NCBI RefSeq assembly: GCF_004135205.1
Contig: NZ_CP035490.1
Location: 1,302,001-1,366,000, forward strand
DNA from: Hahella sp. KA22
GTDB taxonomy: Bacteria; Pseudomonadota; Gammaproteobacteria; Pseudomonadales; Oleiphilaceae
Length of the DNA: 64,000 nucleotides
Direction of reading: 5' to 3'
Shown here in pieces: positions 25,927 to 35,439 of this stretch; positions within the stretch are counted from its first letter, which is position 1; each line of letters opens with the position of its first letter. Below the pieces are notes generated by a model. That model did no database searches and was not told the origin of the DNA. It saw nothing but the letters and a program-made list of their open reading frames with translations. The position numbers were made by a program, and so were the translations under genes.

Positions 25927-26802
25927 TTACGCTTTTATAGCCTGTTTCCGCCTCCAGGCGTAGCCCTGATTTTCTTCCAGAAACTGAATGAAGTCCGCGC
26001 CGAAATTTTTATACCCCTTTGCGGAGAGGTGAATTTCATCCGCCCAGAATTCTTTGCCGGTTAAATTCAGGTGACGTGTCTCCGCGTCGTAGAAGAGCGT
26101 ATTTTCGTATTGGGCGAGCGTTTTAGCGAGGGCGTCGGACAGACGTCCATGTATGATGCGGATGATGTCATGACGCAAGGGCGACGCCTCGGCGGGCGGA
26201 TACCCATGTAGCTCGAATACCGATGAGATCCAGGGGCCTGAACGTAGATTTAAAAACAATTTCCATCCTCGTTCACGGCTCAGCGGCGCACTGTAGCCAT
26301 GGCTCACGACGATGGCGTTGGGGTGATAAAGGTTACGCATTGCCAGGCTGCTTTTGTAGAAATCCATGATGCTGGTCAATACCGTATCGAGAATATCCCG
26401 CCGCAGGCATTGCAGCGCGGTCAGGCCCGGTTCGTAGGGCGCAAGGATCGGCGCCAGATTGGCGAATATGTCATTACCGCCTGCGCTGATGAAGATGTAG
26501 TCAAGCTGGACGTGGGCATGTTTCAGTCTGCGATAGTGCCGTAAATGCGGTTGCATCTGTAGTGTGGTGGCGCCGGAAATGGCGAGGTCCAGCCAGTTGG
26601 CTCCCAGCGGCTCCAACATGGCGATCGCTTCAAAGATATTATTGGGAGCGTTTAAGGCGCCCCAGCCGCGGCCCGGGTAATCAAGCCAGGAATCGCCTTC
26701 CAGCAGGATATTCGGATACTCGCGCCGCACTCCCTGTCTGACGCCATCAATAAACTCGTTTAAATTTCCGCTGATGTAGTGTTGTCCTATCTGTCTCGCC
26801 AT
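25927..26802 (-). CDS. SGNH/GDSL-type hydrolase
   Basis: A 291-aa protein without an obvious signal peptide. Four SGNH blocks are visible: the nucleophile S38 in LLEGDSWLDYPG (block I), the glycine in DLAISGATT (block II), GGND in ISAGGNDIF (block III) and the D..H pair in DEIHLSAKGY (block V). These are esterases or lipases on acyl esters or acetylated sugars. It starts 34 bp after the lipase gene, on the same strand, which points to one transcript. Substrate unknown. Confidence 0.87.
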   Translation of the reverse strand: MARQIGQHYISGNLNEFIDGVRQGVRREYPNILLEGDSWLDYPGRGWGALNAPNNIFEAIAMLEPLGANWLDLAISGATTLQMQPHLRHYRRLKHAHVQLDYIFISAGGNDIFANLAPILAPYEPGLTALQCLRRDILDTVLTSIMDFYKSSLAMRNLYHPNAIVVSHGYSAPLSRERGWKLFLNLRSGPWISSVFELHGYPPAEASPLRHDIIRIIHGRLSDALAKTLAQYENTLFYDAETRHLNLTGKEFWADEIHLSAKGYKNFGADFIQFLEENQGYAWRRKQAIKA

Positions 26803-26836
26803 GACCTGTATTGCCTGTCCTTATGTTCCTGATGAT

Positions 26837-27511
26837 TCAGCGCTTGTGTTGAAAGCGTCCCTCCCGCAGGAAATGCAGGGTTTGTTCCAGCGCAGTCTGG
26901 TTGCGCATGATAAACGGATGCGTTGCAGGGAGCACCAGAAAGTCTCTCATGCCCGTCAGCTTGGCGCGCTCAACCGACACTTTACCGTCATTGGGACCTT
27001 TGATCATGAGGGAGAGCAGAGGATTTACGGAGCGGTCGCCGGTGATGACGCCGCATTCGAAGTCAGGTGAGCCGAGACTTTGCAGTAACCGGTTGTCGTC
27101 GGCGCCCAGTTGCCCGCCAGCCGGACCGTTAATCAATTTAAATAACGTCAGCTTACCCAATTTGTCGACCACTTCGCTGCCCTGGTTGGGTGGGCTTAGC
27201 ATAACGACCCGACCTATGGAAATGTCAGGTCTTAATGCCCGTAAAACCCGGACCAGAATGCCGCCCATGGAGTGTGTGACGAAATGGATTGGAAAGCTGT
27301 CAGCGCCGAAGCGAGCGAGTAAGGCGGGGTAGAGATGCTGCGTCGCCAGTGACTCCAGGGAGCGCTGCGTAGAAGGGTAGTTCAGATTGAATGTATCGAA
27401 TCCCTGTGCGTCGAGATAGCGTTGCATACTGTTCAGGCTACGGGATGTGCGCGCCAATCCGTGCAATAGCACAACCGGCTGCCGCGCCATGGAAGAGGGG
27501 GGATGAGTCAT
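26837..27511 (-). CDS. Alpha/beta-hydrolase, lipase-like
   Basis: A 224-aa alpha/beta-hydrolase. VVLLHGLARTSRSLNSM gives the oxyanion-hole HG region and S81 in VTHSMGGILVR is the nucleophile elbow (consensus G-x-S-x-G with Thr-His in place of Gly-His). LSPPNQGSEVVDKLG resembles PGAP1/triacylglycerol lipase-type proteins; the late ATHPFIM supplies a candidate catalytic His. No signal peptide is seen. It is the first gene of the leftward cluster of hydrolases at 24941-27511. Confidence 0.86.
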   Translation of the reverse strand: MTHPPSSMARQPVVLLHGLARTSRSLNSMQRYLDAQGFDTFNLNYPSTQRSLESLATQHLYPALLARFGADSFPIHFVTHSMGGILVRVLRALRPDISIGRVVMLSPPNQGSEVVDKLGKLTLFKLINGPAGGQLGADDNRLLQSLGSPDFECGVITGDRSVNPLLSLMIKGPNDGKVSVERAKLTGMRDFLVLPATHPFIMRNQTALEQTLHFLREGRFQHKR

Positions 27512-27844
27512 GGTTGAGCTCCACTGAGAGACAGGTCTGTAGAGTCTAGATGTGTAGATGTATATAGGGGCGCCGCAGAGGGTGAGGTTGCGCCAGGTAA
27601 ACCTTTAGGTTGCGTTTTTCAATACCAGACAAGTCGCTGGCGTTAGGCGTTAATTGATGAAGGACAAGCTAAAACAATTGAAAACACACTCGGTGCGGGC
27701 AATCATCTATACTAGACCAATGGCTAAGGTTAGCTAACGCGTTGGATGCTATCCACAAGGAATTTTCGCTTAATAATTAAACAAATAAAGCGAATTTATG
27801 AATGAACTATCTCGTATGCAAGGGGCTTTAAGCAGGGGGCTGAG
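27512..27844. other. 333-bp divergent intergenic region
   Basis: It separates the leftward hydrolase cluster from the rightward small membrane protein. The right half is AT-rich. I see no gene, RNA or convincing repeat. Confidence 0.6.
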
Positions 27845-28096
27845 ATGGATATGCGATTTTATGGTGTGGACTGGATCGCCATGTTGTTGACGTTTGTCGC
27901 AGTGTGGCAGATCGGCAATAAGAACAAAACCGGGTTCTGGCTGATGATGCTGGCCAATGTGGGATGGATGATGGTAGGAATCATGGGGCAGAGCACCGCC
28001 ATTTTCCTGGCGAATGCGGTTTTTCTCTCAATGAACTGGCGCGCGGCCAGTAAATGGGCGAAACAGGAAACGACCGCTCATGCGGATACCGCCTGA
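27845..28096 (+). CDS. Small multi-pass membrane protein
   Basis: An 83-aa protein with about three hydrophobic segments (WIAMLLTFVAVWQIG, GFWLMMLANVGWMMVGIM, TAIFLANAVFLSMNW) and a polar C-terminus. AGGGGG lies 6 bases before the ATG. The asparagine and tryptophan placement (NKNKTGFW, ANAVFLSMNWRAA) recalls the repeats of PnuC-type nicotinamide riboside transporters, but the protein is far too short for one and I do not assign a function. It converges on the AraC regulator gene with an 11-bp gap. Confidence 0.7.
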   Translation: MDMRFYGVDWIAMLLTFVAVWQIGNKNKTGFWLMMLANVGWMMVGIMGQSTAIFLANAVFLSMNWRAASKWAKQETTAHADTA

Positions 28097-28107
28097 GGCG
28101 GAGTCGT

Positions 28108-29136
28108 TTAAAGTAACGGGGACTCCTGCAGGCTTTGCCGGTAGGTCTCCGGCGAGCAGGAAAACCAGCGTTTAAAGGCGCGGCTGAAATTGCCGGCGTC
28201 GTTGAATCCCAGACTGTATGCGATCTGGGAGATGCTCATGGAAGAGGATTTCAGATAACGCTCCGCAATTTCCTGCCGCACTTCATCCACCAGCTCACGG
28301 AAGTTGGTTCCCTCCTGACTGAGATGACGTTGTAGTGAACGTTCACTTAAATGCAGCGTCTGCGCCACTTTCTGTAAAGACGTTTCCTCTGTCGCCATGG
28401 TCTGGCGCAGCAGCGAGCGTACTCGCTGAGTCAGCTTTCTGTTGAACAGTCGACCGAAGTAAATCTCGCAAAGCCGTTCATTTTCATTCGCCAGCAACAC
28501 ATCCGCGTTAGGCAGGCGGCAGTGAAAATAATTACGGCTGAAAACCAGACGGTAGCGACTGTCGCCCCAACTTACCGGACTGCGAAAATAGCGCTCGTAA
28601 TTTTCATAATCCGCAGGTTTGTCGCGTCCCATGGAGACGCGCAACAAGTCCGTTCCCTGGGGCGTCAAAAAGCGGCAGATACGCACCATCATGCAGGCGG
28701 CGGCGTCCAGAATGGCGTTGTGCAGCGGCGCCTCGCCTTCGCGCACCACCCCCAGCTCCACTTCATCGCCGTTGGTTTGCAGATACAGGCGAGTGACGTT
28801 GGAAATGCCGTAGTTATAGCGAATCACACGAGAAAATCCCTCCCACAAAGACTGACTGGCGATAACTGCGTAGCCCAGGGCGTGGAAGGTGGTCAGACTG
28901 ATATTTTTGCCGGCGTCGATGCCGATGCTTTCGCAGTGGGTCATTGCAATGACGGCGTCGAATAAGGCGTTGATTTTATCGGTGTGTACGGGGGCGAGGG
29001 GGGATTGCAATTCGGAGGCGCAGAGTTGCGCTGACTGCATTAAATCATAGGCGTCCAGCCCTTGCTTCTCAAAGGCGTCCAGACACATTTTCACCCAGTT
29101 GGCGATGATGAAGGGTTCGTCCAGTTGTGGCGTCAT
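28108..29136 (-). CDS. AraC-family transcriptional regulator (arabinose-binding-like N-domain)
   Basis: A 342-aa regulator. The N-terminal two-thirds is the OruR/ArgR-type ligand domain (LGYAVIASQSLWEGFSRVIRY), and the C-terminus has two helix-turn-helix units: VAQTLHLSERSLQRHLSQEG and ISQIAYSLGFNDAGNFSRAF, followed by FKRWFSCSPETYRQ. Regulators of this architecture usually control degradation genes for lipids or amino-acid derivatives. The closest candidate target by position is the divergent M4 protease, but no operator is identified. Confidence 0.9.
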   Translation of the reverse strand: MTPQLDEPFIIANWVKMCLDAFEKQGLDAYDLMQSAQLCASELQSPLAPVHTDKINALFDAVIAMTHCESIGIDAGKNISLTTFHALGYAVIASQSLWEGFSRVIRYNYGISNVTRLYLQTNGDEVELGVVREGEAPLHNAILDAAACMMVRICRFLTPQGTDLLRVSMGRDKPADYENYERYFRSPVSWGDSRYRLVFSRNYFHCRLPNADVLLANENERLCEIYFGRLFNRKLTQRVRSLLRQTMATEETSLQKVAQTLHLSERSLQRHLSQEGTNFRELVDEVRQEIAERYLKSSSMSISQIAYSLGFNDAGNFSRAFKRWFSCSPETYRQSLQESPLL

Positions 29137-29401
29137 AAGAGTAGTTTCTCTTCCATAGACTTGGCGAAATAACTAGCCTGCCGCAGGGTCGCCGCCCATG
29201 CGCATTCGAATATAGCAAATCAAGGGCCAGGGAAAACTCGGCCAAATAACCTAACGAAATAGGCGTACTTCACACTGTTAAAAAAATGGCAGCAAGTGAC
29301 AGGTGAATAGCGCGCAATGACATGTCGAATGGATTCTCAATAGCTAGGATGTTCCGCTCCGATAAAACCAAAATGATAGAAACAAGAGAGGGGAACTACT
29401 C

Positions 29402-31714
29402 GTGAAATTAAAGCTTTTAGTAGCTGTCATGGCCGCCATGACAGGCAGCTACGCCTTATACCACCAGTTAGGCGATGGATCGTCGGACGCCGCGTCGGCG
29501 TCGGTGGAAAACGCTCAATCATCCGCTCAGACTGTCGCAGCCGCGACGGCGATGACGCCTGCCGCAGCGCCAGCGGGCGCCTCCGCCTCTGCGAAATCAG
29601 CAGGTGATGCGCCCAGCATGGCGGATGTTGAGGACTTTGTAGCCAATCTAGATGATCAGGCGGATGCGGGTTATCAGTCCCCCAATGCACAGTTTTCGCC
29701 CCCCGCGGCTGGCGCTGACCTATTTCAGGGCGAGCGCACTGCTGGGGTTGGCGCGCCTTTCCATCTGAAACCGAACGGCGGTCAGCCGTTGGTGGCCAGC
29801 GACGCCAATATGGCCAAGCAGGCGATTATGATGGGCGGCAAGCAATTGCTGAATATCAGCGAAAACGACGATCTGGAGTTGAAAACCTCCAAGCGTGATG
29901 ACGAAGGCAACGTCTATTACAAATTCGCCCAGGAATATAACGGCGTGCCTGTGCACGGCCGTGAAACGGTGGTGCAGGCGTCCAGCCAAGACGAAATCAG
30001 TCTGGTGACCGGTGAATTCGAGCCGGGCATCCAACTGGACGTTAATCCTGGATTGAACGGTCAGGTGGCGTTCAACAAAGCGGTCGACAGCATGCGCGAC
30101 ACCCTCAAGGGCGAGCCAAGATTCCGCGAAGATCCCAGCCTGCAGATTTATGTGTCCGAAGCGGATGGTCCGGTCCTGACCTGGCGCTCCGTGGTGGAAT
30201 ACACCACCACTGACGAAGGCTATCGCGTGGATGAAATCTTCGTTGACGCCAACAGCGGTAAGATCGTGGATAAACTGCCGCGTTTCTATTCAGCGTTATC
30301 GCGCAGCGTACATTCCATCGATCGTCAGTGTTTCGATCCTAACTGGGGCAGCAACATTCTGCCGGGCCGTGAAGTATCGCCCAACGCGGATGAACACGCC
30401 AAATCCGCTTACGACAACTCCGGCTACACCTACTGGTTCTACGACAACATGTTCAACCGCGACTCGTTTGACGGCCGCGGTAAGAAGATGGTCAGCACCG
30501 TACACGCCATGTTCTCTTCTCCGAACGGCGGCTGTTCCGGCGATAACGCTTACTTCAACGGCGAGCAGATGATCTATGGCGAAGGCGGCAGCATGTTGCA
30601 GAACCCCGCTGGCGCGCTGGATATCGTCGCTCACGAGCTGACTCACGGCGTGACGTTCTCCGAAAGTAACCTGACCTATCGCAATGAGTCCGGTGCGATC
30701 AACGAAGCGTTGTCTGATATCTTCGGCGCTGGCGCTGAAACTTACATGATGTCCGGCGGCAGCTCCAGCGGTAAGCCTTCCGGCGGTCTGAAGCCTCAGC
30801 GCAGCAACTGGACGCTGGGTGAGAAGGCTTCTCCGAACGGCAGCATGATGCGCGATATGACCGACCCGGTGGCCGACGGGCAGAGCCGCGACAGCTACGA
30901 CTCTCGTTACACTGGCTCGGAAGACAACGGCGGCGTTCACCTTAACAGCGGCATCATGAACCTGGCGTTCTATCTGCTTTCTGAAGGCGGCGTGCACCCT
31001 CGCGGTAAAACCACCAACCGGGTGACCGGCATCGGAATGGAAAAAGCGCTGGCGATCTACTATCACGCCAACACCAATCTGTTCACCGCTTCCACCAACT
31101 TCGCTTCTGCGCGGACGCGTCTGGCGCAATCAGCGGAAACGCTGTACGGCGAATGCTCCCAGGAATGGCATTCCATTCATGAGTCTTTCGACGCTGTAAA
31201 AGTGCAGGGCAGCTGGACGCCTTGTGACGACGGCGGCGATGACGGTGGAGACGATGGCGGCGACAATGGCGGAGATGATGGCGGCGATAACGGAGGGGAC
31301 GACGGCGGAGATAACGGCGGCGATACTGGCTCCGTTTCAGTTTCCAGCGCGAAAGCCTCCAGCACCTACAGCAGCAGATACCAGGCTTCGAATCTGCATG
31401 ACGGCTCTCTGTCTACGCCTTGGGTGTCTTCCACCATCTACAACAGCTATCAGCAACAGTGGGTGATGTTGGATCTGGGCAGCGCCAGAAGCATGTCCGG
31501 TATGACCATCAACTGGGATGGCGGCAACTTCGCCGGGTCTTATGACATCTATGTCTGGCAGAACGGCCAGTGGGTGCGCGCGCAACGCATTAGACAGTAC
31601 CGCTCCGGCGCGGCGGATATCCCGCTGCAAGCCAACTCTCAGTACGTACTGGTCACCATGCGCTACGGCAACTACGGCCGTTGGTACGCCATTGACGAAA
31701 TCACGCTGAGATAA
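29402..31714 (+). CDS. Secreted thermolysin-family (M4) zinc metalloprotease
   Basis: A 770-aa preproenzyme related to vibriolysin. It starts at GTG with GAGGGGA 7 bases upstream. Parts in order: signal peptide (1-21), Ala-rich region, FTP/PepSY propeptide (about 130-280), catalytic M4 domain with the zinc motif H411-E-L-T-H415 in DIVAHELTHGVTF and the third-ligand glutamate in GAINEALSDIFGA, then an acidic linker of DDGG/DNGG repeats (31226-31330) and a C-terminal discoidin-like beta domain (SSAKASSTYSSRYQASNLHD) probably binding sugar or cell surface. It degrades extracellular protein. A terminator follows at 31724. Confidence 0.95.
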   Translation: MKLKLLVAVMAAMTGSYALYHQLGDGSSDAASASVENAQSSAQTVAAATAMTPAAAPAGASASAKSAGDAPSMADVEDFVANLDDQADAGYQSPNAQFSPPAAGADLFQGERTAGVGAPFHLKPNGGQPLVASDANMAKQAIMMGGKQLLNISENDDLELKTSKRDDEGNVYYKFAQEYNGVPVHGRETVVQASSQDEISLVTGEFEPGIQLDVNPGLNGQVAFNKAVDSMRDTLKGEPRFREDPSLQIYVSEADGPVLTWRSVVEYTTTDEGYRVDEIFVDANSGKIVDKLPRFYSALSRSVHSIDRQCFDPNWGSNILPGREVSPNADEHAKSAYDNSGYTYWFYDNMFNRDSFDGRGKKMVSTVHAMFSSPNGGCSGDNAYFNGEQMIYGEGGSMLQNPAGALDIVAHELTHGVTFSESNLTYRNESGAINEALSDIFGAGAETYMMSGGSSSGKPSGGLKPQRSNWTLGEKASPNGSMMRDMTDPVADGQSRDSYDSRYTGSEDNGGVHLNSGIMNLAFYLLSEGGVHPRGKTTNRVTGIGMEKALAIYYHANTNLFTASTNFASARTRLAQSAETLYGECSQEWHSIHESFDAVKVQGSWTPCDDGGDDGGDDGGDNGGDDGGDNGGDDGGDNGGDTGSVSVSSAKASSTYSSRYQASNLHDGSLSTPWVSSTIYNSYQQQWVMLDLGSARSMSGMTINWDGGNFAGSYDIYVWQNGQWVRAQRIRQYRSGAADIPLQANSQYVLVTMRYGNYGRWYAIDEITLR
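31226..31330 (+). repeat. Coding tandem repeat, DDGG/DNGG linker
   Basis: A 12-bp degenerate repeat inside the M4 protease gene encodes about eight Asp/Asn-Asp-Gly-Gly units. It is a flexible, acidic, possibly calcium-binding linker between catalytic and C-terminal domains. Unit number could vary between strains. Confidence 0.8.
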
Positions 31715-31723
31715 TCTGCGTTG

Positions 31724-31748
31724 AGGGGCGCTTGTCGCCCCTTTTGTT
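31724..31748 (+). terminator. Rho-independent terminator after the M4 protease gene
   Basis: AGGGGCG (31724-31730) pairs with CGCCCCT (31736-31742) and is followed by TTTGTTT. Confidence 0.85.
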
Positions 31749-31848
31749 TCCGGCGCCGTTGGGACGTTGATGCGGCGTCGGGCCTTCAGCCCGGAGGAGA
31801 CTGCCTCCCTCAAAAATAACAACGCGGCAGTATAGAGACAAAATCAAA

Positions 31849-32073
31849 ATGAATATCAGAAATGAACTTGCTCCCATTCTTCTGCAAGCCGTATCGGATG
31901 CGATTCAATTCAATCGCGCGATTATGGACGGCGGCTTCTTAAACGATTCGGAAAGTCACTTCGAGTATTTGGTGAGTTTGAATCACCTTCTTCATTATCT
32001 GGAGGAGGAGTACAAAAAAATAGAAGCAGAGGTGGGCATGCCTCTGAATCTATTAGCGTTGGAGAGCGCCTGA
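31849..32073 (+). CDS. Small hypothetical cytoplasmic protein
   Basis: A 74-aa acidic, mostly helical protein (MNIRNELAPILLQAVSDAIQ, then FEYLVSLNHLLHYLEEEYKK). Composition and the helical heptad pattern look like real coding sequence rather than noise, but the ribosome site is weak and no family is recognised. It lies alone between the M4 protease terminator and the convergent HAD phosphatase. Confidence 0.55.
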   Translation: MNIRNELAPILLQAVSDAIQFNRAIMDGGFLNDSESHFEYLVSLNHLLHYLEEEYKKIEAEVGMPLNLLALESA

Positions 32074-32111
32074 GGCAGGCGCGTAATGAGTCAGTGGCCG
32101 CCCGGATTGCG

Positions 32112-32765
32112 TTATGGTCGCCGGCTCAATAAATGGACCAGTTCTCTCATGTCATGAAAGCATAAGGCCGCACCCGCGGCCTTTTGTTGTTCCGCATCCA
32201 TATCCGCGCTATACGCGTATACGGTCATTCCCGCCGCAACGGCTGCGCTGATGCCCGCTGTAGAGTCTTCCACCACCACACAGCGTTCAGGCGCTACTTC
32301 CAGTGCGGAGGCGGCGTGCAGATAGATATCCGGCGCCGGCTTGGGGTTCTCAATATCTTCGACGCAGAAACAGTGATCGAAATATGCATGCAGGCCGGTC
32401 CGATTGAGTTTGAAGTCCATGTCTTCACGCAGGGCGTTGGTCGCCATGGCCTTGGGTAGATGGATCGCCTGTAGTGTTTCTTCTACGTAAGGGACCGTTT
32501 TCAGACCAGTGTGCATGGCTTCCCAGAAGCCGGTGCGCAGGCGATGGTGGGTGTCCTCCGGTAACGCCCGCCCCAGCAGGCCGGCGGCGGTGATCAGGTT
32601 GGCTTCCGTGGTTTGTCCAGTGAAGTGGGTATGCATTTCCATATGGGACAAATGCAGTCCCTGTTCCGCCAGCAGGCTCATGAATACTTCATTGGTCAGG
32701 CGTTCGGTATCTACCAGCACGCCGTCGCAATCAAAAATAATCGCGTCGTACATATACTTCTGCAT
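32112..32765 (-). CDS. HAD-superfamily phosphatase (beta-phosphoglucomutase-like, subfamily IA)
   Basis: A 217-aa HAD hydrolase. Motif I is AIIFDCDGVLVDTE (nucleophile D and acid/base D), motif II lies in the Ala-Thr-Asn of KAMATNALRED, and motifs III/IV are KPAPDIYLHA and CVVVEDSTAGISAAVAAGM. The helical cap between motifs I and II is of the YieH/GS1-like type. It dephosphorylates a small phosphorylated metabolite, unknown here. Two nearby starts are possible (32765 or 32753); neither has a strong ribosome site. Confidence 0.88.
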   Translation of the reverse strand: MQKYMYDAIIFDCDGVLVDTERLTNEVFMSLLAEQGLHLSHMEMHTHFTGQTTEANLITAAGLLGRALPEDTHHRLRTGFWEAMHTGLKTVPYVEETLQAIHLPKAMATNALREDMDFKLNRTGLHAYFDHCFCVEDIENPKPAPDIYLHAASALEVAPERCVVVEDSTAGISAAVAAGMTVYAYSADMDAEQQKAAGAALCFHDMRELVHLLSRRP

Positions 32766-32863
32766 GCATTGATCCAGAGTGAATAAGAGGTAGGGTGTTC
32801 GGGCAGTATAACGGGCGGATCACCCTAACGGTATTGCTACCTGTGTTGAGGCGCCATAGAAGG

Positions 32864-32891
32864 AAAGGTTTCTCCAGTGCAGAGAAACCTT
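32864..32891 (-). terminator. Hairpin terminator after the pectate lyase gene
   Basis: AAGGTTTCTC (32865-32874) and GAGAAACCTT (32882-32891) form a perfect 10-bp stem. In the leftward direction it is followed by the pyrimidine-rich TCCTTCT, consistent with termination of the pectate lyase transcript. Confidence 0.65.
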
Positions 32892-32911
32892 GTGATTAAG
32901 GGATAGATAAA

Positions 32912-34180
32912 TCAGTAACTGGAAACGTCTGATTTATCCACCTTACAGCTGGCGGTGTTCCAGAATTCGCCTTTCTTCTTGGATTTGCCTTCTCCCTTCT
33001 TAACGCCTTCGTATTCCACGCAGATTTTTGGCTTACCGGCTTTGTAGTTTTTGACTTTCAGGTTGCGAATGGTGGCGGTGTCCTTGTAATTGCTGTTGAC
33101 GCCAGCGAGTCCGCTGGACAGTGAGCCTTCGACGATGACGTTGTCCACGATCAAATGCCGGGGACCGCCATTGTTTTTGCAGTCGCCGCAGGAACGCCAT
33201 AACTTGCCGTTATCGCCTTTGATGGTGAAGCCGCCGGTGATAATCGTCGTGCTGTGTTTGGAGTTATGCTGGAAGATCTTGTCCGGCTTGCCGCCGGGGC
33301 CGTTATTGCTGTTGTAAGCCCAGCCCCCAATGATGGTCATGGTCCCGCCTTCCGAAGAATGAGTGGCGGCGTCTTCACAGATGTCTTCCCAGACTACGTT
33401 TTCCATAGTGCAGTTACCGCTGGTGCAATGAATGCCGTCAGAGCCGCCATTGGCGGAGATGCGCAGGTTCTTCACACTGGCGTTGATCAGCGTAAGCACG
33501 GGCGGTTGATGTTCGCTGTCACTGTCGCAGGACAGTCCGATGGTCTTGCCGCCGCAATCTACGCTTTTATTTTTAATCGTGGCGCCGGCGAAACACTCAT
33601 CAGCATTGCCGGAACCGCCAGATGGCGTAGCGGACTGTGCGGCGGAGCTGGCGACGGCGCCGTTAGTGTCTGTGTACTTGATCCAGTACCAGTAGGTGGC
33701 GCCATTGTTGACCTTGGTGTCGGTGAAAGTGCGGTCGGAGCCAGCCAGTCTGGCGATGCGCTGACGGCCAACAGGGTTGGCGTCGGTGTCGCGCATCACC
33801 TGCACATTACGCAGGGCGCCGCTGGCGCGCCACGACAACTTCACCCTGCCGTCGTCGCCGTTGGCTTGCAAGGTGACGGTGATTGCGGCTCCCGCGCCGT
33901 TACCGGGGCTGGCGACGTTTTCACGAATGGAGCATTCCTTCACGGACTTGGCTGGGTTCGGATCGACTCCGAACGTGGCGACGTCACAGGAGAATGCGCC
34001 ATTTAGCGATTTATAGACGAATTTACCTGCGGCTCCAAAAGCTACCTGAGTTTGACGGTTAACCATGCAGGTTTGACCGCTTTTACAAATTGTGGCGAAA
34101 CCGTCTGGTCGATTGGCGGCGGCCTGAAGACTTGTTGCTGAGGCAAGCAGAGTCAGGCCTAAAGCGAGTTTACGAAACAT
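32912..34180 (-). CDS. Secreted pectate lyase (PL3 family) with N-terminal Fn3 domain
   Basis: A 422-aa secreted enzyme that cleaves polygalacturonate by beta-elimination, normally with Ca2+. The signal peptide (1-21, ending SLQAA) is followed by a small Cys-containing domain (about 25-90), a fibronectin type III domain (about 98-190, RVKLSWRASGALRNVQVMRD and YWYWIKYTDTNGAV), and a PL3 beta-helix (about 195-422) with its hallmark VWEDICEDAATH, GGWAYNSNNGPGGKPDKIF, SCGDC and GLAGVNSNY. The many cysteines are family-typical. Together with the LPMO it indicates use of plant or algal polysaccharide. Confidence 0.92.
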   Translation of the reverse strand: MFRKLALGLTLLASATSLQAAANRPDGFATICKSGQTCMVNRQTQVAFGAAGKFVYKSLNGAFSCDVATFGVDPNPAKSVKECSIRENVASPGNGAGAAITVTLQANGDDGRVKLSWRASGALRNVQVMRDTDANPVGRQRIARLAGSDRTFTDTKVNNGATYWYWIKYTDTNGAVASSAAQSATPSGGSGNADECFAGATIKNKSVDCGGKTIGLSCDSDSEHQPPVLTLINASVKNLRISANGGSDGIHCTSGNCTMENVVWEDICEDAATHSSEGGTMTIIGGWAYNSNNGPGGKPDKIFQHNSKHSTTIITGGFTIKGDNGKLWRSCGDCKNNGGPRHLIVDNVIVEGSLSSGLAGVNSNYKDTATIRNLKVKNYKAGKPKICVEYEGVKKGEGKSKKKGEFWNTASCKVDKSDVSSY

Positions 34181-34340
34181 CGTGTTCTCCGAAATTATGG
34201 TTTTTGTTTACCCTGAAAACGAATGCGTTTGTGTTGTTATTGGTTTATCAGTTTTTATGCGTGGCGTTGTTCTTAACCAGCTCAACTTTGTATGGCGTAG
34301 ATTCCCTCCTGTGTTGACTGAGTTTTTTAGGCCGGCCCAC

Positions 34341-35258
34341 TCATTGCGTTTGCAGAGAGGCGAGCAGGCTGTCTTCCATTTCTTCAAAGCTCAGTGCTTC
34401 AAAATCGGTTAGCGCCGCCATTTGCTCTTCGTCGAGATAGGCGGACGCTTCCTGTAAATAGTCATCCCGATAGCGAGCCAACGCTTTAACTGCTTCATCC
34501 GCCATGGCGCGCTTGTTGCTCTGGGCGGTGGCGTAATCCCGCATGGCGATGTTGAATGCCTCTTTGTGGCGGAGTTTGGCGAGGAGCAGCGTACGCTCCT
34601 GTTCGTGACTAAGCGGATTGACGGCGCTCAGACTGTCGGTGACGGCTTTTAGTTGATGTTGTTCAAACTCTGAATTACGGGTGAGTTCGAACAGGCGTGA
34701 GCCGTTTGCGTCCAGCAGGTCGACAATACGCTGGTCCAGTTCGTCCAGCGCCTGGGCGCGCAGTTCTACGTGCTCTGTGAGGCTTTCCGGGGCGGAGAAA
34801 TAGTTCACTGTAGGCAGTGCGGCAAGGCGCTCCCGCTCTAACAACAGACTTTGCAATTGTTTGTCAGTAGAGGCGTCGAGGGATATTTCGGAAAACAAGA
34901 CGCGGTATTTTTCGTTGACTGCGTGCCGCCAGCTTATCTCTTCCGCCTCCAAGAGTGGTTGTGCGGCGCTGTGCGCAAGAGGTGAGCGTGCGGCTATGGC
35001 TGATCCTGAGGTAATGCGTGACGCCGAGTTCTCCGGGGATGCTTGCTGGCTCTGCCGTTTTACGGGGTGCTCCAGATAGGCGTTGAAAGCAGCGATGGCC
35101 TCCTGGTAACGAGTGGTTTGCTGTTGCGCCTGATTTTGAAAACGTTTTCTTTCCAGGTCGAATTTAAATTCCAGATTTCTATTTTCAACCCACAGATAAA
35201 TGGCCGCCGTCGCACAGATGAGCGCGCATGCCGACATGCTGACTGAGAACTTGGTCAT
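34341..35258 (-). CDS. Inner-membrane-anchored coiled-coil protein of unknown function
   Basis: A 305-aa protein. I take the ATG at 35256-35258 (MTKFSVSMSACALICATAAI) because GGAG lies 8 bases before it; two closer upstream codons lack spacing. One N-terminal membrane helix (about 8-22) is followed by a long helical, charged, probably periplasmic domain (FDLERKRFQNQAQQQTTRY, then repeated E/Q/L helices to the end), with an acidic C-terminus. No family or motif is recognised. It lies on its own between the pectate lyase and an alpha/beta hydrolase, all leftward. Confidence 0.65.
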   Translation of the reverse strand: MTKFSVSMSACALICATAAIYLWVENRNLEFKFDLERKRFQNQAQQQTTRYQEAIAAFNAYLEHPVKRQSQQASPENSASRITSGSAIAARSPLAHSAAQPLLEAEEISWRHAVNEKYRVLFSEISLDASTDKQLQSLLLERERLAALPTVNYFSAPESLTEHVELRAQALDELDQRIVDLLDANGSRLFELTRNSEFEQHQLKAVTDSLSAVNPLSHEQERTLLLAKLRHKEAFNIAMRDYATAQSNKRAMADEAVKALARYRDDYLQEASAYLDEEQMAALTDFEALSFEEMEDSLLASLQTQ

Positions 35259-35439
35259 ATCCATGACTCCCGTATTTATTGAAGTTGTAGTGATCATTTA
35301 TTCATCAATGGGCGTTAAGCGCATTGAATGTTAGTTAATCTACCAGGGCCGTGAAAACCGGTTAAACGGCTTAGACTTGTTGAGTGATCAGGTGTCTAGC
35401 CATGGCGACTGGAGGAGGAGAACTTAGGGGATGGAGCGA

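Noticed and set aside
31177-31365. Proline/serine-rich minus frame (SPPLSPPSS repeats)
   Set aside because: It is the antisense reading of the DDGG linker in the M4 protease gene.
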